Assembly: GCA_021800805.1 (NCBI GenBank)
Contig: JAJYYR010000001.1
Location: forward strand, 1,120,899-1,184,898
Reading direction: 5' to 3'
Source: a bacterium
GTDB lineage: Bacteria; SZUA-79; Acidulodesulfobacterales; Acidulodesulfobacteraceae
DNA: 64,000 bases
The notes under the pieces were generated by a model. It was not told the origin of the DNA, did no database searches, and saw nothing but the letters and a program-made list of their open reading frames with translations. Positions 33,699-41,688 of this stretch are shown here, piece by piece. The position numbers and the translations under genes were made by a program. The stretch's first letter is position 1. The number at the start of each line of letters is the position of its first letter.

Positions 33699-34901
33699 AT
33701 GGCTCAAAACGATAAAATAGAAAACGATAAAATAAAAGCAATATCCGGCGGCGAACTTAAAAAAGCCTTCGAATCCTTCGAGGCGGCTTCCCTCAAGCTT
33801 TCCGAATATTATAAAAACCTCGAAGAACAGGTTAAGGACTTAAAAGAAAACCTGAATACCGTCATAGAAAGCCTGCCGCTCGGAATAATGATTACCGACG
33901 AAAATAATTTAATCAAATTTATAAACAGGTCGTTAATAGAGCTTACCGGAGGATATAATCTCTCAACCTATTTAAACCGTCCCGTCGATGAATTTTTAAA
34001 ATTTTTCTTTAACGGCGTATCGCTTTCGGATTTTTCGAGACAGGTTTTTTATCCGGTAGAAAAGTTCATGAAATCGGGCGACGACAAAGACGGCGGGGAA
34101 AACGGCGGCGGGAAATTTATTCCGGTATTCTTATATATAAAAACGGTGCACGGAAACAACAAAAAAAATGCCGGGCGGATTTTTATAATTCAAAACGTAG
34201 AAGAGATAAAAAAGTTTAAACGGCTGGCGGAACTTGGCGAAATGTCGGCAAAAATCGCCCACGAAATACGCAATCCGTTAGGTTCTATAGAATTATTCGC
34301 GTCCGTTCTGCAAAAAGAAATTAAAGATGTAGAGCATGCGGAAATTATTTCCAACATAATATCAGCCGTCAAAAATATGAACACTACCATAAGCAACGTT
34401 TTAGAATTTTCCAAAACCGTCAATCCTGCCCTTTCAAAATGCGGTTTATCCAATATCGTAAATAAATCGATTATGTATTCTTCATATATAATAAAGGAAA
34501 AAAACGTCGAAGTAATTACCGAAATAGATAAAAACATTATTTTAGAAATAGACGAAAATCTTATCGAGCAGGCTTTTGTCAATATATTAATAAACGCGGC
34601 TCATGCCGTTCAAAATATTGACGGTATTATAAACATAAAATCTTCCGCCTTTTACGAAGGCGGAGAAGAAGGAATCGGCTATATCCGCATAGACTTCGAA
34701 GATAACGGCAAGGGGATTTCGGACGACATCGTAAAAAATATTTTTAACCCATTCTTCTCGACGAAAAAAAGCGGCGGAACCGGATTAGGTCTTTCGATAG
34801 CTTTAAATAACGTCCTTATCCACGGGGGATATATTAACGCGGAAAATTCAAAAAAGTTGGGTGGCGCAAAAATAAGCGTATTTTTGCCGTATATGGCATA
34901 A
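33699..34901 (+). CDS. Soluble sensor histidine kinase (FlgS/FlrB type)
   Basis: 400 residues without membrane segments. An N-terminal coiled coil (about 15-55) is followed by a PAS-like domain (about 53-170), HisKA with His188 (EMSAKIAHEIRNPLGSIELF) and HATPase with N box NILINAAHAVQN and G boxes DFEDNGKGIS and SGGTGLGLSIALNNV. The cytoplasmic location and flagellar context match FlgS/FlrB kinases, which sense the state of the export gate and phosphorylate an NtrC-type regulator. The regulator gene lies 645 bases away on the other strand. The stop codon overlaps the flgB promoter. Confidence 0.9.
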   Translation: MAQNDKIENDKIKAISGGELKKAFESFEAASLKLSEYYKNLEEQVKDLKENLNTVIESLPLGIMITDENNLIKFINRSLIELTGGYNLSTYLNRPVDEFLKFFFNGVSLSDFSRQVFYPVEKFMKSGDDKDGGENGGGKFIPVFLYIKTVHGNNKKNAGRIFIIQNVEEIKKFKRLAELGEMSAKIAHEIRNPLGSIELFASVLQKEIKDVEHAEIISNIISAVKNMNTTISNVLEFSKTVNPALSKCGLSNIVNKSIMYSSYIIKEKNVEVITEIDKNIILEIDENLIEQAFVNILINAAHAVQNIDGIINIKSSAFYEGGEEGIGYIRIDFEDNGKGISDDIVKNIFNPFFSTKKSGGTGLGLSIALNNVLIHGGYINAENSKKLGGAKISVFLPYMA

Positions 34902-34909
34902 TTATTGCA
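34894..34909 (+). promoter_or_regulatory. Sigma-54 (-24/-12) promoter of flgBC-fliEFGH
   Basis: TGGCATAATTATTGCA with exact spacing. The first half overlaps the last codons and stop of the sensor-kinase gene (ATGGCATAA). It ends 38 bases before the flgB ATG at 34947, so the kinase and the structural operon can be transcribed separately. Confidence 0.88.
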
Positions 34910-34946
34910 TTATAACTATTATAATTATAATAAAGGAGGCAGAGAA

Positions 34947-35369
34947 ATGTTCAGCGGCATATACGGAATTTTGGGCGAAAGTTTAAACGTCCTGAGCGAC
35001 AGGCAGAACATTATCGCTTCTAACGTCGCAAATGCAAATACGCCGGGTTATAAAGCCAAAGAGCTTAATTTTGAACAAGTTATGAAAAGCATAATTCCTG
35101 CGGCAGACTCCCTGCCTATGGAAGCGACGTCGCCAAAAGACTTGGGCGGCGTTAACTATGGCGGTTCAGGCGGCGGACACGCATATATAAAATCTTTCGT
35201 CCATGACCAAAAAGACGAATCTATTCCGCCGCTCGACGGCAATACGGTCGACCTGAGCAAAGAAATGAGCGATATGACATCGAACGCGATTAGGTTTCAG
35301 GCGGTTGCAGGCCTGCTGTCCAAGAAATTTGCGACTTTAAACTATGCGATAACCAACACTACTCCTTAA
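34947..35369 (+). CDS. flgB: Flagellar proximal rod protein FlgB
   Basis: 140 residues from ATG 34947, which is preceded by a strong AAAGGAGGCAGAGAA site; an upstream in-frame ATG at 34905 would lie inside the promoter and is rejected. N-terminal rod motif SDRQNIIASNVANANTPGYK and C-terminal segment VDLSKEMSDMTSNAIRFQAV match FlgB. It begins the flgB-flgC-fliE-fliF-fliG-fliH operon. Confidence 0.94.
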   Translation: MFSGIYGILGESLNVLSDRQNIIASNVANANTPGYKAKELNFEQVMKSIIPAADSLPMEATSPKDLGGVNYGGSGGGHAYIKSFVHDQKDESIPPLDGNTVDLSKEMSDMTSNAIRFQAVAGLLSKKFATLNYAITNTTP

Positions 35370-35399
35370 ATTTGCCAACTTGCTAAAAAGAGGTAAAAT

Positions 35400-35792
35400 A
35401 TGAGTTTTAACGATTCTTTAAAAATTGCGGCGGAGGGGCTTAATGCGGAAAGAATAAGGATGAACGTAATTTCGTCCAATCTTGCGAACATTAATACCGA
35501 CGATGCAGGCAACGGACTGCCTTACGTAAAAAAAGAGCCGCTTTTCAAAACAGTCAAGTTTAAAAACTATTTCGGCGTAGAAGTAGAAAAAATAGAAAAT
35601 GCGAAAAATCCGTTTTCCGAAAAATACGACCCGAGTAGTCCGCTGGCAAATAAAGCCGGATATGTCAAAACCCCGAATATATCCTCCATAAGAGAGCTTG
35701 TAAATATGATTTCGGCGACGAGAGCGTATCAAGCAGACGCTCAGGTTATATCGGAATCTAAGGCTATGTCGCAGTCGTCGTTAAAAATTTGA
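35400..35792 (+). CDS. flgC: Flagellar proximal rod protein FlgC
   Basis: 130 residues with SFNDSLKIAAEGLNAERIRM, NVISSNLANINTDDAGNGLP, YVKKEPLF at the start and the C-terminal SSIRELVNMISATRAYQADA helix typical of FlgC. Start is 31 bases after flgB with an AGAGGTAAAAT site. Confidence 0.95.
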   Translation: MSFNDSLKIAAEGLNAERIRMNVISSNLANINTDDAGNGLPYVKKEPLFKTVKFKNYFGVEVEKIENAKNPFSEKYDPSSPLANKAGYVKTPNISSIRELVNMISATRAYQADAQVISESKAMSQSSLKI

Positions 35793-35880
35793 CGCCGGTT
35801 AATACGTTAATACAATGATAAATGATATTGTGATATAATAATTATACTATAATAATATAATAAAAAATGTTTCATAAAAT

Positions 35881-35898
35881 ACCGGCAATCAAGCCGGT
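35881..35898. other. Hairpin before fliE
   Basis: ACCGGC-AATCAA-GCCGGT, a 6-bp stem with a 6-base loop, 23 bases before the fliE ATG. No T-run follows on the plus strand, so it is more likely an intercistronic mRNA stem than a terminator. The fliE ribosome binding site CAGGAGAA follows. Confidence 0.5.
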
Positions 35899-35920
35899 AA
35901 AAAAGCAGGAGAATTAGACT

Positions 35921-36259
35921 ATGGCTATACCTATAGGCGTTGGGAATGCAATAAATTTAAACGGAATAAAAGAACTTAATCCCGATAGTATTTCCGGCGC
36001 GGGAAGCGCCGGCTCCGCATCGGGTCAAGAATCAGGCGGGGGTTCTTTCGCCGATACGCTTTTAAACTCCATAAATAAAGTCAACGACATTCAGAATACG
36101 GCGAATAACTCGGCGCAGGCGATAGCGACGGGAACATCTTCCAATATACATCAGGCAATGATAGATATGGAAAAAGCCAACGATTCTTTCGAACTTATGA
36201 TGCAGGTTAGAAATAAAATTATAACCGCATATAATACTATTATGCAAATGCAAGTATAG
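35921..36259 (+). CDS. fliE: Flagellar MS-ring/rod junction protein FliE
   Basis: 112 residues. The central SFADTLLNSINKVNDIQNTA and C-terminal SSNIHQAMIDMEKANDSFEL, MMQVRNKIITAYNTIMQMQV are the FliE signature. It links the MS ring to the proximal rod. It lies between flgC and fliF as usual. Confidence 0.95.
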   Translation: MAIPIGVGNAINLNGIKELNPDSISGAGSAGSASGQESGGGSFADTLLNSINKVNDIQNTANNSAQAIATGTSSNIHQAMIDMEKANDSFELMMQVRNKIITAYNTIMQMQV

Positions 36260-36264
36260 AATAA

Positions 36265-37866
36265 ATGGCCGCTACGTTTAAAGATTTTGGTTCGCAATTA
36301 AAAACTTTTTTTACCGAACTTTCGGTTGAGCGGAAGATCGTATTTTCCCTTGTAATAATAGGGGTTGCTATAGCTATATATTTTACCGCCCTTTATGCGA
36401 CTGCGCCGCAATACGGGGTTCTTTATTCAAATTTAAATGCGCCGGCGGCATCGGGCATAGTAAACAAGCTTCATTCATACAACATTCCTTATAAACTTTC
36501 CGACAGAGGTAAAACCATACTTATTCCGAAAAACGAAGTTTACGACACCCGCCTCAAACTTGCCTCAATAGGTCTTCCCCATCAGGAAGGAGTCGGATTT
36601 TCGATATTCGACAAAGTTCAAATAGGAATGACCGATTTTATGCAGCACGTGGATTATCAACGGGCATTGCAGGGAGAATTAGAAAGAACTATAGATCAGA
36701 TTAACAGTATTAAATATTCAAGGGTTCTTATAGTCCTGCCCCGTCGGTCGGTTTTCGTCACGAGAATGGCCCCCGCCAAAGCATCGGTCATCGTAAAGTT
36801 GAAATCGGGAATGACGTTAAATAAAATGCAGGTAAACGGAATAATACACCTTGTCGCCAGCGCGGTGGAAGGTCTAAAACCTAAAAATATAACGGTCGTG
36901 GATACCGACGGGCGGGTTTTGTCCATTCCTACGAAAAGCTCTTTTGCATATACCGTAAACCAGTTGAATTACGTTCATAAAATCGAAAAAAATTTAGAAA
37001 ACAAAATAAATTCGATGTTAATACCCGTAGTAGGGGCAGGAAACGTAACGTCTAAAGTATATGTTAAGGTAGATTTTTCAAAAAAAGTAGAATCGAAATT
37101 AACGTTCAATCCGAACACGACCGCCATAGTTTCGCAGCAGACGTACAGGTCTTCTTCTACGGGCGCTTTAAAGCCTTACGGCATACCGGGCGCAAAATCA
37201 AACCTTCCGCCGGGAAAAATCCCCATACCGACCGGAAAACCCAGCACTCATACCGTAAAAAAAGAAACGACCAATTACGACGTTTCAAAAAAAATAGAAA
37301 AAATATCGTATCCCGTAGGAACGGTGCAGAGAGTTTATGCTTCCGTCCTTATCAACGGAACGTATAAAAAAGTAAAATCGTCTAAAGGAAAGCCGTCCGT
37401 AAAATATATTCCGAGAAGTTCTTCCGAAATGAGCCTTTTTAAAAACATCGTAAAAACGGCCGTCGGTTATTCTCATGCAGCTAAAGACAAAGTCGTAGTA
37501 GCAAACATTCCTTTTAAAAGAATACGTTACGCCATACCGGTTCCGCCCAAAAAAACCATAGTATCCGTTATTAAATCAAATCTCGGGGAAATTATAAAAT
37601 ACGGCGTTATCTTAATAGGCATTGCGCTTTTAATACTAATTATTTTGCGTCCTTTAGTGAAATATATTACGACGTATGAATCCCGCCGTCCGGCAAGAAC
37701 ATCGGAGGAAGAAAAGCTTGAAACGCTGGCGCAGATTAGACAGGAATCTACTCCAAAGCCCGAACCTAACGTAAAAGACGTTGCCGTTAATATTGTTAAA
37801 GCGGACCCTGATGCGGCGACTAATTACGTAAAAAATCTACTCAACGAATCGAAAAGAGAGATGTAA
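36265..37866 (+). CDS. fliF: Flagellar MS-ring protein FliF
   Basis: 533 residues: membrane segments near the start (about 25-45, KIVFSLVIIGVAIAIYFTAL) and near the end (about 445-465, IIKYGVILIGIALLILIILR), and ring-building motifs between them (YGVLYSNLNAPAASGIVNKL, GVGFSIFDKVQIGMTDFMQH, VDYQRALQGELERTI). The C-terminal tail binds FliG. Five bases separate it from fliE. Confidence 0.96.
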   Translation: MAATFKDFGSQLKTFFTELSVERKIVFSLVIIGVAIAIYFTALYATAPQYGVLYSNLNAPAASGIVNKLHSYNIPYKLSDRGKTILIPKNEVYDTRLKLASIGLPHQEGVGFSIFDKVQIGMTDFMQHVDYQRALQGELERTIDQINSIKYSRVLIVLPRRSVFVTRMAPAKASVIVKLKSGMTLNKMQVNGIIHLVASAVEGLKPKNITVVDTDGRVLSIPTKSSFAYTVNQLNYVHKIEKNLENKINSMLIPVVGAGNVTSKVYVKVDFSKKVESKLTFNPNTTAIVSQQTYRSSSTGALKPYGIPGAKSNLPPGKIPIPTGKPSTHTVKKETTNYDVSKKIEKISYPVGTVQRVYASVLINGTYKKVKSSKGKPSVKYIPRSSSEMSLFKNIVKTAVGYSHAAKDKVVVANIPFKRIRYAIPVPPKKTIVSVIKSNLGEIIKYGVILIGIALLILIILRPLVKYITTYESRRPARTSEEEKLETLAQIRQESTPKPEPNVKDVAVNIVKADPDAATNYVKNLLNESKREM

Positions 37867-37868
37867 AC

Positions 37869-38870
37869 ATGTCTAGAAAATTCTCAGGCCCCGAAAAAGC
37901 CGCCATATTTCTGGTTTCGGTCGGCGACGATGCCGCATCGGAAATAATAAAAAGATTAGAATTAATGGAAATTCAAAAAATTACCAAATATATGGACCAG
38001 CTTCCTACAATCGAAAAAGACGATTCCGAAAATATACTTAAAGACTTTAATTCTAATTTTTCAAAAGTCGGTCTGGTAGTCAAGGGGGACGATTACGTAA
38101 AAAACCTTATCGCCAAATCTTTAGACCCCGATAAAGCAAAGAAAATATTGGATAATCTGCACGGTCCTATCGAAGAAGAAGGTCTTCAGACGATAAAATG
38201 GCTCGACCCGCATATTATCGCCGATTTCGTAAAAAACGAACATCCGCAGACGATAGCCCTTATACTCGGACATTTAGAGCCTATGTCGGCGGCTGCGGTA
38301 ATCGGACTTTTGCCGTCCTCCATAAGATCGCAGGTAGTCTTCAGGCTGTCTAAATTAGAAAGGGTCCCCCCGGGCGTAATTAAAGACTTAGACGAGGTGC
38401 TTCAAGAGCAGTTGAAATCGACCGGTTCTACCCAGAGCAAATTAGTCGGCGGCGTTAGGACGGTTGCCGATATTTTGAATAATATGGATAAATCGATAGA
38501 AGAACCTATACTTGCCGATATAGAAAAATTAGACAAAGAAGAAGCCGAAAAAATAAGGGAGCTCATGTTCACTTTCGACGACCTTGCAAGCGTGGACGAC
38601 AAATCTATGCAGTTAATTCTCAGAGAAGTATCGCACGACCAGATAGTTTTAGGCTTAAAAACGGCTTCGGACGAACTAAGAAATAAAATTTTGGCAAATA
38701 TCTCGAAAAGGGCTCAGGAAATGGTTAAGGACGACTTAGAAGCTATGGGCCCGAAAAAACTTTCGGAAGTAGAAAAAGTTCAGCACGAAATACTAAAAGT
38801 CGCCAGAAGGCTTGAAGATGAAGGCAAAATCAGCCTTGCCGTAAAAAGCGAAAGCGAAAAACTCGTTTAG
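37869..38870 (+). CDS. fliG: Flagellar motor switch protein FliG
   Basis: 333 residues of the normal length, with the middle-domain EHPQTIA motif (FVKNEHPQTIALILGHLEPM) and the C-terminal charged torque helix region (LMFTFDDLASVDDKSMQLIL, REVSHDQIVLGLKTASDELR). FliG couples stator force to the rotor. It starts two bases after fliF. Confidence 0.97.
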   Translation: MSRKFSGPEKAAIFLVSVGDDAASEIIKRLELMEIQKITKYMDQLPTIEKDDSENILKDFNSNFSKVGLVVKGDDYVKNLIAKSLDPDKAKKILDNLHGPIEEEGLQTIKWLDPHIIADFVKNEHPQTIALILGHLEPMSAAAVIGLLPSSIRSQVVFRLSKLERVPPGVIKDLDEVLQEQLKSTGSTQSKLVGGVRTVADILNNMDKSIEEPILADIEKLDKEEAEKIRELMFTFDDLASVDDKSMQLILREVSHDQIVLGLKTASDELRNKILANISKRAQEMVKDDLEAMGPKKLSEVEKVQHEILKVARRLEDEGKISLAVKSESEKLV

Positions 38871-39608
38871 ATGGTGTTTATGAGCAAAATTTTAAAAGAC
38901 CACGAATTCGATATTGAGGGCGGCACATTATACGACGGAAAAAAGACGCTTTTAGTAAATATATTGAGCAGCGGGAAGGCGGAAGAAAATAAAGAATTAA
39001 TGACTGCGCTGGAATCCGTCCCTTCCTCCCTTCAGAAATTCATAATTTCATATATAGAAAGTTATAAATATAAAACCGCTATATCTTACGAAGAAAAAGA
39101 ACGGGAAGTTTTTGAGGAAGCCCGCAAAAAAGGATATTCCAAAGGCTTCGGCGAAGGAAAAAAAGATGCGTTAAAATCGATGGAAGAAGGAATAAGAAAC
39201 ATTTTCAAAGCAGCCGAATCAATAGAAAAATTTAAAAACGAATTATACGAAGACGTAAAGCAGGACGTAATAAATTTATCTTTAAAAATCGCTAAAACTA
39301 TCGTAAAAGCGGAAACCGCCGCCGACAGCGGTTTAATAGTCCAAATAATAGCGGATGCGGTAAATAAATCCTCCGATTCCGTAAATTTTGCCATATGTTT
39401 GAATCCGGGAGATTACGCCGTTTTAAATAAAAACCCCGAAGCGTTAAACCATTTTATAACGAAAGAGACGAATATAAATTTTATCCCCGACGCAAACCTT
39501 TTAGGCGGCGAAGTTATAATAAAAACCGATTTCGGCGAAATAGACGCAAGAGTAGAAACGCAGATAGAACAGATACGAAAGATTTGGACAAAGATAGCTC
39601 CGGATTAA
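38871..39608 (+). CDS. fliH: Flagellar export ATPase regulator FliH
   Basis: 245 residues: an N-terminal variable part, a Glu/Lys-rich coiled coil (EEKEREVFEEARKKGYSKGF, GEGKKDALKSMEEG) and a C-terminal domain ending VIIKTDFGEIDARVETQIEQ, IRKIW, which is the FliH/HrpE signature. It binds FliI. It starts directly at the fliG stop (38871); a start at 38880 is equally possible. The expected fliI gene does not follow. Confidence 0.9.
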   Translation: MVFMSKILKDHEFDIEGGTLYDGKKTLLVNILSSGKAEENKELMTALESVPSSLQKFIISYIESYKYKTAISYEEKEREVFEEARKKGYSKGFGEGKKDALKSMEEGIRNIFKAAESIEKFKNELYEDVKQDVINLSLKIAKTIVKAETAADSGLIVQIIADAVNKSSDSVNFAICLNPGDYAVLNKNPEALNHFITKETNINFIPDANLLGGEVIIKTDFGEIDARVETQIEQIRKIWTKIAPD

Positions 39609-39621
39609 AGCTTTAAAGCTT
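39608..39621. terminator. Short palindrome between fliH and the convergent NYN gene
   Basis: AAGCTTTAAAGCTT, followed on the plus strand by CTTAATTTTTTT. It overlaps both stop codons region and could be a weak rightward terminator for the flgB operon. Confidence 0.4.
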
Positions 39622-40170
39622 CTTAATTTTTTTCATTTTGAGTCTTTCTTTTTTAGAAAGACGGCGCGGGTTGCCTTTTTTACCGCCGGACGACCCTCTT
39701 CTGCCGGATATTCCATCCTCGTATTCAGCCTCATCTCCATCTTCAAAAATATCAGCCGAGCCGCCCGATGCGTCATGCGCTATTATATTTTCAACAAGCC
39801 TTATAAACTCATCCACGCTTAGACATGAGCAGTTAACGCCTGAAGCGCGCCTTATGATGTCGTTATCATTTGTTACCACTATTAAGTTTCCGGTAATGCT
39901 TTTGGATAATCTTATTATTACCTCGTCTGCTTTTTCATCCTTTTTTGAATAAATAACTTCAATATTTTGACGGTTGTATTTAGACTCGGAAGGCTCGTCC
40001 GTGTTGTATCCGTCAAAAACCACTACCACTTTATTTCTTTTTACATTATAATATTTTGATAAAAAATTTATGGCTTCTTCTCTTAATTTTTGAAGTTCGT
40101 CCGATTTAAAGCAAACTTTAAAAAAAGAGTTAAATATAAAATTATATCCGTCAACTATTATAGTCAGCAT
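39613..40170 (-). CDS. YacP/NYN-family PIN-like ribonuclease
   Basis: 185 residues from ATG 40170. Acidic catalytic positions of the NYN/PIN fold are visible: LTIIVDGYNFIF, VVVVFDGYN, KADEVIIRLS and VVTNDNDIIRRAS. A basic low-complexity tail (SKKERLKMKKIKKL) follows a Gly-rich linker. Family members such as YacP/Rae1 cut mRNA in the ribosome. The start at 40170 is chosen because it begins the fold; the frame is open to 40209, which would overlap the divergent activator gene. Confidence 0.82.
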   Translation of the reverse strand: MLTIIVDGYNFIFNSFFKVCFKSDELQKLREEAINFLSKYYNVKRNKVVVVFDGYNTDEPSESKYNRQNIEVIYSKKDEKADEVIIRLSKSITGNLIVVTNDNDIIRRASGVNCSCLSVDEFIRLVENIIAHDASGGSADIFEDGDEAEYEDGISGRRGSSGGKKGNPRRLSKKERLKMKKIKKL

Positions 40171-40191
40171 AATATATAAATTATAAATAAT

Positions 40192-41688
40192 ATGAGTAAT
40201 ATTAGTCAAACGGAAAAAAACGAATCTATTATTTATATTATATCCGAACTAAAGGATATTCTAGGTCTGATTAAGCGGGCGCTCATAAAAACGGCGGATG
40301 GAAAAAAAATAACCGGACTAAATAATATAAAAGCCCTTCCGTCTAATTTCAACAGCGACACATATATTATTACGGAATATAACCGGACTAATATTGCCGC
40401 CATATCGAAAATAACTCCGAAAAGAAACGTTAAGTTATATGTATATGTTAACGATGTCGGCGATTTAAACGAAAAGGATATAATTTTTTTAATAAAACAC
40501 AATATAGACCATATAATTCATTCAAGTAATATAGAAAAATTAAATTATGAAAAATTCATAGACGCAAAAATTTTTAAGAAAAAACATTATAACGCATTTA
40601 TAGATAAAGAATCTACTCTGCTTGAAGATTTGTGTCATAATAATGACGCCATTATCACGGATACGGGGATTAACATTTACGGCATATCGAATCATATTAA
40701 ATCCATAATAGAAAAAGTTTCTAAAATAGCGCAATCCGAAAGTTCGGCGCTTATAACCGGGGAATCGGGAACCGGCAAAGAGCTTATAGCAAGATTGATC
40801 CATAATAAATCGAGAAGAAACATAAATCCAATGGTATCGGTCAACTGCGGAGCTTTTCCGGAAGGACTTTTAGAAAGCGAGCTTTTCGGATACAAAAAAG
40901 GCGCATTTACCGGAGCTTTCACGGATAAACAGGGAAGATTCGACCTTGCCGACAAATCAACCCTATTTTTAGACGAAATAGGAGATATGAGCCTTTCCGT
41001 TCAGGTTAAACTTTTGCGTGTTATTCAGGAAAGAGAAATAGAACCTATAGGCGCTTTAAAAACAAAAAAAATAGACGTTCGGATTATTTCGGCTACAAAT
41101 AAAAATTTAGAAGAAATGATTTCCAAAAAATTATTCAGAGAAGATTTTTATTACAGGATTAATGTTATACCCATTCATATTCTGCCTTTGAGAGAAAGAA
41201 AAACGGACATTATAGTTTTAATTTATTATTTTTTAAAAAAATTTAGCGATTTTCAAAATAACTTAGTTTACGGCATCTCGGAAGATGCTTTCGATATTAT
41301 TTTAAAATACGATTGGGCGGGGAATGTCAGAGAGCTGGAGAACCTTATGGAAATGTTAGTCGTTTTGAATGAAAACGGACTTATTACCGTAAAAGATATT
41401 CCCGAAAAATATTTTAAACCAGCCGCGAAACATGAATCCGCCGACTACCCCGCCTCCTCCGCCGCCTTTCGCAGAACAAAAACCGGCATTAATATCGAAT
41501 TTAATGAAGATAAAATTAAGGACTCTGTAATAGACCTGAAAAAAGAAATGGAAAAAATAGAAATGGATATTATAAACAGGGCAATGAATATTTCGGGCGG
41601 AGTAAAAGAAAAAGCCGCCAAAATGCTCGGACTTAACAGAACCACTTTAATAGAAAAATTAAAAAGATATGAAAAAAATAAAAAATAA
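40192..41688 (+). CDS. Sigma-54-dependent activator, FlrA/FleQ type
   Basis: 498 residues. Residues 1-150 form a receiver-like but degenerate domain with no clear phosphoacceptor Asp. The AAA+ domain has Walker [10 protein letters not shown] (189-197), GAFTGA loop at 237-242, Walker B FLDEIGDMSL and the FREDFYYRINVIPIHILPLR arginine region. The C terminus has a Fis HTH (INRAMNISGGVKEKAAKMLG). A master-regulator role (FlrA/FleQ) is inferred from the degenerate N domain and location next to the flagellar cluster. Such proteins often bind c-di-GMP, which would connect to the PilZ gene at 3250. Confidence 0.85.
   Translation: MSNISQTEKNESIIYIISELKDILGLIKRALIKTADGKKITGLNNIKALPSNFNSDTYIITEYNRTNIAAISKITPKRNVKLYVYVNDVGDLNEKDIIFLIKHNIDHIIHSSNIEKLNYEKFIDAKIFKKKHYNAFIDKESTLLEDLCHNNDAIITDTGINIYGISNHIKSIIEKVSKIAQSESSALITGESGTGKELIARLIHNKSRRNINPMVSVNCGAFPEGLLESELFGYKKGAFTGAFTDKQGRFDLADKSTLFLDEIGDMSLSVQVKLLRVIQEREIEPIGALKTKKIDVRIISATNKNLEEMISKKLFREDFYYRINVIPIHILPLRERKTDIIVLIYYFLKKFSDFQNNLVYGISEDAFDIILKYDWAGNVRELENLMEMLVVLNENGLITVKDIPEKYFKPAAKHESADYPASSAAFRRTKTGINIEFNEDKIKDSVIDLKKEMEKIEMDIINRAMNISGGVKEKAAKMLGLNRTTLIEKLKRYEKNKK

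Noticed and set aside
34905..34946. Upstream ATG for flgB at 34905
   Set aside because: It lies within the sigma-54 promoter and lacks a ribosome binding site, whereas ATG 34947 has AAAGGAGG at the right distance.
35793..35880. A+T-rich stretch between flgC and fliE as a possible promoter
   Set aside because: Many TATAAT-like words occur by composition alone; no -24/-12 or sigma-28 motif was found.
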